A stretch of 8,156 nucleotides of DNA from DASZCR01 sp035942915 (GTDB taxonomy: Bacteria > Acidobacteriota > Blastocatellia > Pyrinomonadales > Pyrinomonadaceae): NCBI GenBank assembly GCA_035942915.1, contig DASZCR010000162.1, forward strand, positions 1 through 8,156, in the 5' to 3' direction. Below are positions 1 to 6,355 of this stretch, piece after piece. The notes beneath the pieces were generated by a model. It saw only the letters and a list, made by a program, of their open reading frames with translations, had not been told where the DNA came from and made no database searches. Position numbers and translations under genes: made by a program. Within the stretch, counting starts at the first letter, position 1. Each line of letters starts with the position of its first letter.

Positions 1-1044
1 GTAGCTGCTCGTGCCGACGACTTCGCGCGCAAACTTCAGAAGCGCGTAGTTCGACTCGTTCGTCAGACGCGGGCTGCCGACGATGCCGATTGCATCCGCG
101 CCGTGCGCTCCCTTGATTTCCTGTAGCCTCGCAGCGGCGAAGCGGATGGCTTCGTCCCACGTCGCCGGAATCAAGCGCCCGCCCTTCTTGTAGCGGACGA
201 GCGGGGTGCGCAGGCGTTCCTCGTGGTTGACGAACGGGTGCGCGAAACGTCCCTTGATGCAGAGGAATTCGCCGTTGTGACCATTGACGTAGCGGTCGCG
301 CGCGACCGAGCGCATCACTTCGCCGCCGCGCGAGCCGAGCGAGAGTTGACAGCCATCGGAGCAGAAGGTGCAGGTCGTCGTCGTGCGCGACAACTCCCAG
401 GGGCGCGTCTGGTGACGATAGGTCGCGTCGAGCAGAGTTCCGGTCGGGCAGACCTCGATGCAGTTGCCGCACTGCGAGCAGTTGAGCCAGCCGCCGTAAG
501 TGCCGATGACTGTGTGCGCGCCGCGCCCGCCGGCCTCGATGGCGTCCTCGCCCATCCACTCGTCGCAGACGCGCGTGCAACGCTTGCAGAGGATGCAGCG
601 TTGCGGGTCGTTGGCGACGATAGGCGAGAGGAACTTCTCCGGGTAGTAATTCTTGCGCTCCGTGAAGCGCTCTTCGAGTTGCCCCCAATCGAAGACCATC
701 TCCTGCAACTCGCACTCGCCCCCCCGGTCGCAGACGGGACAATCGAGCGGGTGATTGGCGAGCAGGAATTCGACCATCCCGCGCTGCGCCTTCTCAATCT
801 CCTCGCTCTCGGTCGTGACGACCATGCCGTCCGTGCAGGTGATGGTGCAGGAGGTCTGAAGCTTCGGCATCTTCTCGATGCGCACGAGACACATGCGACA
901 CGAAGCCTGAAGCGCGAGGTCTGCGTAATAGCAGAACGAAGGAATCGCAAAACCCTTCTCGCGGCACACGTCAATCAGCCGCGCGCCCTTCTCGACCTGA
1001 AACTCCTGCCCGTTAATCGTGACTTTAACTAACTCGTTTGCCAT
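1..1044 (-). CDS. nuoG: NADH-quinone oxidoreductase subunit G (NuoG), 3' end beyond the window
   Basis: Large Fe-S subunit of the peripheral arm of complex I; it passes electrons from NuoF/NuoE toward the quinone module. The first 348 residues are present. In order: a [2Fe-2S] ferredoxin-like domain with C38, C49, C52 and C66 (N1b); H98, C102, C105 and C111 (His-ligated N5); C149, C152, C155 with C198, and C188, C191, C194 with C159 (N4 and the evolutionarily linked ferredoxin pair); then the start of the molybdopterin-oxidoreductase-like domain with C224, C227, C231 and C261. That last set matches the extra N7 cluster known from some bacterial NuoG and lost in mitochondria. The ATG at 1044 has an AAGGA ribosome site four bases upstream and lies 21 bp after the nuoF stop. 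The C-terminal domain is cut by the window edge, not by a lesion. Identification is secure. Confidence 0.97.
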   Translation of the reverse strand, partial: MANELVKVTINGQEFQVEKGARLIDVCREKGFAIPSFCYYADLALQASCRMCLVRIEKMPKLQTSCTITCTDGMVVTTESEEIEKAQRGMVEFLLANHPLDCPVCDRGGECELQEMVFDWGQLEERFTERKNYYPEKFLSPIVANDPQRCILCKRCTRVCDEWMGEDAIEAGGRGAHTVIGTYGGWLNCSQCGNCIEVCPTGTLLDATYRHQTRPWELSRTTTTCTFCSDGCQLSLGSRGGEVMRSVARDRYVNGHNGEFLCIKGRFAHPFVNHEERLRTPLVRYKKGGRLIPATWDEAIRFAAARLQEIKGAHGADAIGIVGSPRLTNESNYALLKFAREVVGTSSY

Positions 1045-1048
1045 GATT

Positions 1049-1053
1049 TCCTT
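1049..1053 (-). promoter_or_regulatory. Ribosome binding site of nuoG
   Basis: AAGGA on the minus strand, four bases before the ATG at 1044, in the 21 bp nuoF-nuoG gap. It is short but purine-rich (AAAGGAAA overall) and is the only candidate there. Confidence 0.6.
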
Positions 1054-1065
1054 TAGATAAACACT

Positions 1066-2388
1066 TCACGCGGTTGGCAGTCGCTCGGTGCGCCCGCCGT
1101 CGCCGTTCGCGCCGCGCAAGAGGTGGCGACGAAAATCTTCGGGGAACTTTTTGACGGCCGATTGAATCGGCCACGCGGCGGCGTCGCCGAGCGGGCAGAA
1201 GGACTTGCCCTCGATGTTGTCGCAGAGGTCGAGGAGCAGTTGCGCGTCTTCGGGGCGACCCTCGCCGGAGGCAATCCGCTTGAAGACCTTGACGAGCCAG
1301 TCCGTGCCTTCGCGGCAGGGCGTACACCACCCGCACGATTCGTGCTTGTAGAACTCGATGAGGTTCTTCGTCGACTCGAACACGTCAACCGTCTCGTCCA
1401 TCACGATGAAGCCGCCGGAGCCGACCATCGAGCCTGCGGCGACGAGTCCTTCGTAATCCATCCGCACATCTTTGCCGATGATGTCCGAGGCGGGCATGAT
1501 GTAGACGCTCGAACCGCCGGGGATGACGGCCTTCAGTTTCCGGCCGCCGAGGATGCCCTGACAGTCCTCCATGATGAAACGCTCCATGTCGTCGTAGCCC
1601 ATCGGCAGTTCGTAGACGCCGGGGCGATTGACGTGACCGGAGACAGACCAGACCTTCGTTCCGCCGCTCTTCTCCGTGCCGAGTTTCTGCCACGCCTCGC
1701 CGCCCATCTTGATGATGTCGGGCACGGCCGTCAGCGTCTCGACGTTGTTGACGACCGTCGGGCAGCCGTAGAGACCGGCGACGGCCGGGAAGGGCGGCTT
1801 CATGCGCGGGTGTCCGCGCAAGCCTTCGAGCGAATTCAGGAGCGCCGTCTCCTCGCCGCAGATGTATGCGCCTGCGCCCGTGTGCGTGTAGATTTCGCAG
1901 GCGAAGTCTGTGCCGAGAATCTTCTCGCCGAGCAGTCCGGCGGCGCGCGCTTCTTCGAGCGCCGCGTCCATAATCTCTATCAGGTAGCGATATTCGCCGC
2001 GCGTGTAGATATAGTTGGTGCGCGCGCCGAGCGCGTAGGCGGCAATCAACATGCCCTCGATGAGCATGTGCGGGTCGCGCTCCATCAGATAGCGGTCTTT
2101 GAAGGTGCCCGGCTCGGACTCGTCCGCGTTGCAGACGACGTACTTCGGCTTCGGCGAATCCTTCGGCACGAAACTCCACTTCATGCCCGTCGGGAAGCCC
2201 GCGCCGCCGCGACCGCGCAGCGCAGACTTCTTGACCTCTGCAATCACGTCGTCGGGCGACATGCGTTCGAGCACGAGACGCAGCGCCTCGTAGCCGCCGT
2301 TTTTGCGGTAAACGTCGAGCGTGTGCGAGCCTTCAAGCTCGACGCGTCGAAGCTGTAGAGGTTCGCAACCGATAGCACCGATGAACAT
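1066..2388 (-). CDS. nuoF: NADH-quinone oxidoreductase subunit F (NuoF), NADH- and FMN-binding
   Basis: The 51-kDa-type flavoprotein that oxidises NADH through FMN and feeds cluster N3, in the cytoplasmic arm of complex I. It has 440 residues, normal for the family. The glycine-rich FMN/NADH segment GRGGAGFPTG is at residues 59-68, and the second signature GAGAYICGEET is at 171-181. The N3 ligands are C352, C355 and C358 in SCGWCTPCREG, plus C398. The ATG at 2388 is the only sensible start: the conserved region begins about residue 9 and an in-frame TGA lies shortly upstream. No Shine-Dalgarno sequence is visible; the bases before the ATG read CACCACTT and belong to a short heptamer-like repeat. 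It follows nuoE after a 120 bp gap filled mostly by repeat element A. Confidence 0.98.
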   Translation of the reverse strand: MFIGAIGCEPLQLRRVELEGSHTLDVYRKNGGYEALRLVLERMSPDDVIAEVKKSALRGRGGAGFPTGMKWSFVPKDSPKPKYVVCNADESEPGTFKDRYLMERDPHMLIEGMLIAAYALGARTNYIYTRGEYRYLIEIMDAALEEARAAGLLGEKILGTDFACEIYTHTGAGAYICGEETALLNSLEGLRGHPRMKPPFPAVAGLYGCPTVVNNVETLTAVPDIIKMGGEAWQKLGTEKSGGTKVWSVSGHVNRPGVYELPMGYDDMERFIMEDCQGILGGRKLKAVIPGGSSVYIMPASDIIGKDVRMDYEGLVAAGSMVGSGGFIVMDETVDVFESTKNLIEFYKHESCGWCTPCREGTDWLVKVFKRIASGEGRPEDAQLLLDLCDNIEGKSFCPLGDAAAWPIQSAVKKFPEDFRRHLLRGANGDGGRTERLPTA

Positions 2389-2392
2389 AAGT

Positions 2393-2413
2393 GGTGAATG
2401 GCTAATGGTTAAT
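2393..2413 (+). repeat. Short second heptamer array next to the nuoF start
   Basis: Three consecutive seven-base units, GGTGAAT, GGCTAAT and GGTTAAT. They share the GGT/GGC start and the period with the main family but differ at their ends and are out of phase with element A by two bases. They lie four bases upstream of the nuoF ATG. There is no matching inverted arm, so this may be an eroded or separate array. Confidence 0.5.
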
Positions 2414-2425
2414 CGTCAATAAAGA

Positions 2426-2499
2426 GGTGATGGGTGAGAGGTGATGGGTGATAGGAAAAACAGTTCTTCTCTTATCACTCATCACCTATCACTTATCAC
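2426..2499 (+). repeat. Heptamer inverted repeat, element A (nuoE-nuoF gap)
   Basis: Four left units (GGTGATG, GGTGAGA, GGTGATG, GGTGATA), then GG, a 16-base core AAAAACAGTTCTTCTC (2456-2471), then four right units (TTATCAC, TCATCAC, CTATCAC, TTATCAC). The arms are reverse complements of each other with a few mismatches, so either strand's RNA can fold into a long hairpin. By the asymmetric core (GATAGG on one side, CTTATC on the other) this copy points in the plus direction, like element C. Confidence 0.92.
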
Positions 2500-2508
2500 A
2501 GTCTTCCT

Positions 2509-3069
2509 CTAGCGCGACTTGAACGTGTATTCGTCGCGCTCGCAGGCGTCGAGCAGTGCATCGACCTTCTCGGCCGTCAGGTTTTCGTGAAAGTCGAAGC
2601 CGACCTGTAGCATCGGCGCTGTCCCGCACGAGCCGAGACATTCGACCTCGGAGAGCGAGAAACGCCCGTCGGCAGTCGTCTCACCCGGCTTGATGCCGAG
2701 CCGGCGTGAGCACTGCTCGGTGATTTGCGCCGCGCCCATAATCTTGCACGAGAGCGTGCGGCAGACCTGTATGTGATACTTGCCGACCGGCTCCGTGTTA
2801 ATCATCGAGTAGAAGGTGGCGACCTCCCAGATGTCCGTGATACGCACGCCGAGCCGGTCTGCCAGATAGGCCACTCCCGGCGGGTCGAGATAGCCGCCGC
2901 GCTCGCGCTGGACGATGAACATCAGAGGCAGAATGGCCGAACGCTTGACGGGATACTTCGCCAGATGCCGGTCAATCTCGGCCTCCACCTCCGGCGAAAA
3001 GACGGCCATCTCCGCCGGAACTTTCGCCTCCTGCGGCAGCGGATTATTGGGCGTAAACTGCTGGCTCAT
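2509..3069 (-). CDS. nuoE: NADH-quinone oxidoreductase subunit E (NuoE), thioredoxin-like [2Fe-2S] protein
   Basis: The 24-kDa-type subunit, partner of NuoF in the NADH dehydrogenase module, carrying cluster N1a. It has 186 residues: an N-terminal helical part (about 25-90, with the family-typical stretch VATFYSMI at 83-90) and a thioredoxin-fold domain. The N1a ligands are C103 and C108 (CRTLSC) and C144 and C148 (ECLGSCGTAP), giving the expected Cx4C and Cx3C spacing. The ATG at 3069 is preceded two codons upstream by an in-frame TAA, so the start is fixed. The upstream bases (GTGTAACTT) contain no Shine-Dalgarno sequence and repeat element B begins ten bases away. The stop codon is TAG at 2509. 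Confidence 0.97.
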   Translation of the reverse strand: MSQQFTPNNPLPQEAKVPAEMAVFSPEVEAEIDRHLAKYPVKRSAILPLMFIVQRERGGYLDPPGVAYLADRLGVRITDIWEVATFYSMINTEPVGKYHIQVCRTLSCKIMGAAQITEQCSRRLGIKPGETTADGRFSLSEVECLGSCGTAPMLQVGFDFHENLTAEKVDALLDACERDEYTFKSR

Positions 3070-3078
3070 AAGTTACAC

Positions 3079-3215
3079 GATAGGTGATAGCTGATAGGAA
3101 GGAAGTGATGGGTGATAGGTGATAGGTGATAAGACGAAAACAGGATTTCTCCTATCACCTATCACCCATCACCTATCACTGCGCTCTTATCACCTATCAC
3201 CTATCACTCATCACC
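3079..3215 (-). repeat. Heptamer inverted repeat, element B (nuoD-nuoE gap), largest copy
   Basis: The inner part is a four-plus-four copy: left units at 3104-3131 and right units at 3152-3179 around a core at about 3134-3151. Outside it, one diverged seven-base slot on each side (GGAAGGA at 3097-3103; TGCGCTC at 3180-3186) keeps the seven-base phase. More units follow on both sides (3079-3096 and 3187-3214). The core faces the minus direction, the same as element D. Bases 3105-3133 are identical to 5097-5125 of element D. It almost fills the nuoD-nuoE gap. Confidence 0.92.
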
Positions 3216-3218
3216 TCT

Positions 3219-4439
3219 TTACCTGTCAATTTCGCCGAGCACGATGTCTATCGAGCCGATGACGGCGACCACGTCGGCAATCATCTCGCCTTGCACCATC
3301 AGCGGGAGCGCCGAGAGATTAACGAAACTGGGGCCTCGGACGTGGACGCGCGCAGGCTTCGGCCCGCCGTCGGACTTGATGTAGACGCCCAACTCGCCCT
3401 TCGAGCCTTCGATGGGGTGATAGACCTCCCCGGCCGGAACGTTGAAGCCCTCGGCGATAATCAGAAAATGGTGGATGAGCGCATCCATGTGCGTCTTCAT
3501 CGCTTCGCGTTCGGGCAGCACCACTTTCGGCGCGTCGGCCTTCACCGGCCCCGGCTTCAAGCGGTCGAGCGCCTGCAAGATAATCTTCTGCGACTCCTTC
3601 ATCTCGCGCATCCGCACCATGTAGCGCGACCAGACATCGCCTTCGTGCTCGACCGGCACGTCGAAATCGTAAGTTTCGTAGCCGCTGTAAGGATTCGCGC
3701 GGCGAATGTCTAAGCCGACGCCTGAGCCGCGCAAGCTAGGCCCCGTCATGCCCCAATCAATCGCGTCCTCAGCCGAAATGCGTCCGACGCCTTGCGTGCG
3801 CCGCTGAAAGATTTTGTTGCCGGAGAGCAGCGTGTGGAACTCGTCAACGGCCGAAGGGAACTCTTCTGCAAACTGACGCGCGCGCCGCTCGAAGCCTGCC
3901 GGTAAGTCCATCATCAGGCCGCCGATGCGGAAGTAGGAAGGCGTCATGCGTTCGCCCGAAGCGGCCTCGATGAGATTGAGAATCTTCTCGCGCTGGCGGA
4001 AGCAGTAGAAGAAGACGGTCATCGCGCCGATGTCGAGCGCGTGCGTTCCCAACCAGACCATGTGCGACCCGATGCGCTGCAACTCGCACATCAAGACGCG
4101 AATCGTCTGCGCACGCTCAGGGATTTCCAACCCCAACAACTTCTCGACCGCCATGCAGTAGGCGAGATTGTTGCCGAGCGGGTTGAGATAATCCATCCGG
4201 TCTGTGATGACGATGCCCTGCTGGTACTTCTTGTACTCGAAGAGCTTCTCCATCCCTGTGTGAAGGTAGCCGATGTCGGGCGTACACCTGATGACCATCT
4301 CGCCGTCCAAGACCATTTCGAGGCGCAGGACGCCGTGCGTCGAAGGGTGCTGCGGCCCGAAAGAGATGGTCATCTGCGTGTCGAGCGGCTGGTCGACAAC
4401 CTCGAACTGCGGCGGCAGGTTTTGAGTTGAACTGCTCAT
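3219..4439 (-). CDS. nuoD: NADH-quinone oxidoreductase subunit D (NuoD), quinone-site subunit
   Basis: The 49-kDa-type subunit; with NuoB it forms the quinone-binding pocket of complex I. From the chosen ATG it has 406 residues, close to the usual length of unfused NuoD. The N-terminal signature GPQHPSTHGVLR (28-39) supplies H35, and DRMDYLNP (80-87) supplies Y84. Their 49-residue spacing matches the quinone-headgroup His and Tyr of Thermus Nqo4. The hydrogenase-like core and the C-terminal ending GEIDR are intact. The frame stays open upstream to a GTG at 4505 inside repeat element C, which would add 22 repeat-encoded residues (MIGDKRRQVFSYHLSPIT...). I prefer the ATG at 4439 because the extra residues are only translated repeat, although the ATG has just a weak GAG-type ribosome site. 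NuoC is separate, unlike the NuoCD fusion of enterobacteria. Confidence 0.97.
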   Translation of the reverse strand: MSSSTQNLPPQFEVVDQPLDTQMTISFGPQHPSTHGVLRLEMVLDGEMVIRCTPDIGYLHTGMEKLFEYKKYQQGIVITDRMDYLNPLGNNLAYCMAVEKLLGLEIPERAQTIRVLMCELQRIGSHMVWLGTHALDIGAMTVFFYCFRQREKILNLIEAASGERMTPSYFRIGGLMMDLPAGFERRARQFAEEFPSAVDEFHTLLSGNKIFQRRTQGVGRISAEDAIDWGMTGPSLRGSGVGLDIRRANPYSGYETYDFDVPVEHEGDVWSRYMVRMREMKESQKIILQALDRLKPGPVKADAPKVVLPEREAMKTHMDALIHHFLIIAEGFNVPAGEVYHPIEGSKGELGVYIKSDGGPKPARVHVRGPSFVNLSALPLMVQGEMIADVVAVIGSIDIVLGEIDR

Positions 4440-4451
4440 CTCATCTCGTCT

Positions 4452-4540
4452 GGTGATAGGTGATAGGTGATAGGAAAAAACCTGTCTTCTCTTATCACCT
4501 ATCACTTATCACTTATCACCTATCATCTATCACTTATCAC
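4452..4540 (+). repeat. Heptamer inverted repeat, element C (nuoC-nuoD gap), unequal arms
   Basis: Three left units of GGTGATA (4452-4472), GG, a 17-base core AAAAAACCTGTCTTCTC (4475-4491), and seven right units of the YTATCAY type (4492-4540). The arm lengths differ (3 against 7), as expected if tandem units are gained and lost by slippage. The core points in the plus direction and is nearly the same as that of element A. The array ends two bases from the nuoC stop codon. Confidence 0.92.
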
Positions 4541-4542
4541 TG

Positions 4543-5088
4543 CTAAGTCAGGCTGTACGGCTCGTAGCCGCGCAGCGGGAAGTCTTTGCGCAGGGCGTGA
4601 CCGCGCCAGTCGTCGGGCAGCAGGATGCGACGTAAGTCCGGGTGGCCGTCGAAGATGACGCCGAACATGTCGAACGTTTCGCGCTCGTGCCAGTTGGCCG
4701 TGCGCCACACGCCCGTCACGGTCGGCACATGCACGTCCTCCTCGTTCAAGAGCACCTTGAGCCGCAAGCGGTGATACTTGGTGGTCGAGAAGAGATGATA
4801 ATTGACCTCGAAGCGCGGCTCCTCTTCCTGCCCCCGGTCAACGCCGCAGAGGTCTGCCAGCATGTTGAACTCAAGACCGGGCGCGCTCTTCAAAAACGCG
4901 CACGCCTCGACGATGTGCTCGCGCGGCACGATGACCGTCACCTCTCCGAACGCCGTGATGAACTCCGAGACCCACGCCGCATTTTGCCCGCGCAAAGCCG
5001 CGACCGCCTGCGGAGCCTGATTCTCAGCCGCCACGCCCTCTGCCGCCGCGTCCGCTACCTGCTTCTCTCTCTCGATATCGCTGGACAT
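4543..5088 (-). CDS. nuoC: NADH-quinone oxidoreductase subunit C (NuoC)
   Basis: The 30-kDa-type structural subunit that packs against NuoD and NuoB in the quinone module. It has 181 residues. Residues 1-33 are an alanine-rich, probably disordered leader. The conserved fold runs from about 36, with the family signature ERETFDMFGVIFDGHPDLRR at 135-154 and the C-terminal motif RKDFPLRGYEP at 167-177. The ATG at 5088 is chosen over a GTG at 5154 that would add 22 residues encoded by repeat element D. Neither has a recognisable ribosome site; the bases before the ATG are CTACATACT. The stop TAG at 4543 lies two bases from the end of repeat element C. Confidence 0.95.
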   Translation of the reverse strand: MSSDIEREKQVADAAAEGVAAENQAPQAVAALRGQNAAWVSEFITAFGEVTVIVPREHIVEACAFLKSAPGLEFNMLADLCGVDRGQEEEPRFEVNYHLFSTTKYHRLRLKVLLNEEDVHVPTVTGVWRTANWHERETFDMFGVIFDGHPDLRRILLPDDWRGHALRKDFPLRGYEPYSLT

Positions 5089-5095
5089 AGTATGT

Positions 5096-5168
5096 AGTGA
5101 TGGGTGATAGGTGATAGGTGATAAGAAAGAACCGATTTTCCTATCACCTATCACCTATCACCTATCAC
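5096..5168 (-). repeat. Heptamer inverted repeat, element D (nuoB-nuoC gap)
   Basis: Four left units (AGTGATG and three GGTGATA, 5096-5123), AG, a short core at 5126-5140, and four perfect CTATCAC units (5141-5168). Apart from the outermost left unit, the arms are exact complements. The core points in the minus direction, as in element B. It begins seven bases from the nuoC ATG and ends seven bases before the nuoB stop. Confidence 0.92.
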
Positions 5169-5175
5169 CCCCTTC

Positions 5176-5811
5176 TTAGGATGACCTGCGCCGTTCGTGG
5201 CGCGAGGCGATGGTGTAGGGGCGCGAGGGATTTTCTTGTGCCGCTGCTTCGTTGGTCGCGGAGATGCCGGAGGCCGGGAGCGTGCCGGGCGGGACGGCCT
5301 CGCGCGCGTCCTCCAGAGGCACGTCCTTGCGGTCGCGCAGAGACTCCTTCATCACCTTTTCCTGAAGCATCATCACCGCATGGATGAGCATCTCCGGGCG
5401 TGGGGGGCAGCGCGGGATGTAGACATCGACGGGCACGATTTTATCGACGCCCTGCACGATAGCGTAGTTGTCGAAGACGCCGCCCGAAGTGGCGCACGCG
5501 CCCATCGAGATGACCCATTTCGGCTCAGGCATCTGGTCGTAGATGCGTCGCAGGACGGGAGCCATCTTGCGCGAGACGCGGCCGGAGACAATCATCACAT
5601 CGGCCTGACGTGGGCTGGCGCGAAAGACCTCCGCGCCGAAGCGCGCGAGGTCGTGGCGCGAATCCGTGACGGCCATCATCTCGATAGCACAGCAGGCGAG
5701 GCCGAAGGTCGCAGGCCAGAGGCTCGACTTGCGCGCCCAGTTGACGAGCGCATCAAGACGCGTCGTGATGACTTCCGGCAGCGCCTCGGCAATGACATTT
5801 TCCAAACCCAT
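5176..5811 (-). CDS. nuoB: NADH-quinone oxidoreductase subunit B (NuoB), cluster N2 subunit
   Basis: The PSST-type subunit carrying [4Fe-4S] cluster N2, which hands electrons to quinone. It has 211 residues. N2 ligands are the tandem C40-C41 (GLACCAIEMM), C106 (SMGACATSGG) and C135 (PRCPPRPE). The folded core ends near residue 158. A tail of about 50 residues follows, rich in Pro, Ala, Ser and charged residues, ending RHERRRSS; it looks disordered and is longer than in compact homologues. The ATG at 5811 has a strong GGGGAG ribosome site nine bases upstream, inside the 27 bp gap after nuoA, so the two genes are tightly coupled. The TAA stop is followed by repeat element D. Confidence 0.98.
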   Translation of the reverse strand: MGLENVIAEALPEVITTRLDALVNWARKSSLWPATFGLACCAIEMMAVTDSRHDLARFGAEVFRASPRQADVMIVSGRVSRKMAPVLRRIYDQMPEPKWVISMGACATSGGVFDNYAIVQGVDKIVPVDVYIPRCPPRPEMLIHAVMMLQEKVMKESLRDRKDVPLEDAREAVPPGTLPASGISATNEAAAQENPSRPYTIASRHERRRSS

Positions 5812-5820
5812 GATTTTTAA

Positions 5821-5826
5821 CTCCCC
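5821..5826 (-). promoter_or_regulatory. Ribosome binding site of nuoB
   Basis: GGGGAG on the minus strand, nine bases before the ATG at 5811, within the 27 bp nuoA-nuoB gap. It contrasts with nuoC, nuoD, nuoE and nuoF, which follow repeat elements and have no comparable site. Confidence 0.75.
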
Positions 5827-5838
5827 ACCGCCTCAGTC

Positions 5839-6342
5839 TCAGGCGGTACGCACGGCAGGCGCAGTAGTAGTGGCGGGCTTCGCGCCTTGCCACGCCCCCT
5901 TCTGTCGCGCCTCCTTCAAGGCCAGCGCGCGCGCTTCAGCTTCGGCCTCGCGCCGCGCCTGGTTACCCCACTCGAAGAGCCCCTTCTTGAGCACGTACAC
6001 GTAGCCGACCAGCAGCAGCAAGACGAACAACATCATCTCGACGTAGGCGAGCGTTCCCAACCCGTCGGAAATCGTCAGCTTCTTGAAGACGACCGCCCAG
6101 GGCATCAGGAAAATCAACTCGATGTCGAAGAGGATGAAAATCATCGCAATCAAGTAGAACTTGACCGAGAAACGCTCGCGCGCGGAGCCGACCGGGTCTT
6201 TGCCGCATTCATACGGCATCAACTTCGTGCGCGTCTGCTTGCGCTGTCCGACGAACTGCGAGAGCAGGACGTTGCCGACGGCGAAGCCGAAGGCCACGAG
6301 GAACATGAGCAGAATCGGCAAATAAGCACTCAGCTCGAACAC
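5839..6342 (-). CDS. nuoA: NADH-quinone oxidoreductase subunit A (NuoA), membrane subunit
   Basis: ND3-type membrane subunit that anchors the peripheral arm near the quinone cavity; first gene of the operon. It has 167 residues. Three hydrophobic segments lie at about 5-29, 62-86 and 98-118. The loop motif LMPYECGKDP (41-50) contains C46, equivalent to the ND3 loop cysteine exposed during the active/deactive transition. The second helix carries the conserved acidic residues D73 and E75. Beyond residue 120 is a tail of about 45 residues: a charged, probably helical stretch (ARREAEAEARALALKEAR) then a Thr/Ala/Pro end. This makes the protein longer than the roughly 120-150 residues common in the family. 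Start is GTG, with GGAGG five bases upstream. Confidence 0.97.
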   Translation of the reverse strand: MFELSAYLPILLMFLVAFGFAVGNVLLSQFVGQRKQTRTKLMPYECGKDPVGSARERFSVKFYLIAMIFILFDIELIFLMPWAVVFKKLTISDGLGTLAYVEMMLFVLLLLVGYVYVLKKGLFEWGNQARREAEAEARALALKEARQKGAWQGAKPATTTAPAVRTA

Positions 6343-6346
6343 ACTG

Positions 6347-6355
6347 ACCTCCCCT
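6347..6355 (-). promoter_or_regulatory. Strong ribosome binding site of nuoA (fixes the GTG start)
   Basis: On the minus strand the bases read AGGGGAGGT, with GGAGG ending five bases before the GTG codon at 6342. This match to the 16S anti-Shine-Dalgarno sequence is what supports a GTG start for nuoA. A small hairpin, TCAGC-CTAC-GCTGA (6355-6368), sits directly against it. Confidence 0.8.

Noticed and set aside
223..1032. 269-codon plus-strand open frame
   Set aside because: Antisense shadow of nuoG, which shows every expected cysteine ligand in its own frame.
1123..2358. 411-codon open frame on the plus strand
   Set aside because: It lies antisense to nuoF, whose motifs are intact. The frame is open because of GC-rich codon bias, and its translation has no recognisable motif.
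3126..3713. Plus-strand frame beginning in element B
   Set aside because: Its first residues are translated heptamers (YHLSPITYH...) and the rest is antisense to nuoD; there is no sign of a real protein.
2426..5168. CRISPR array
   Set aside because: The repeats are seven bases, tandem and inverted, with no unique spacers between units and no cas genes nearby.
2426..5168. Intrinsic terminators at each heptamer hairpin
   Set aside because: Neither strand has a T tract right after the distal arm, and termination there would cut an operon whose products must be made together.
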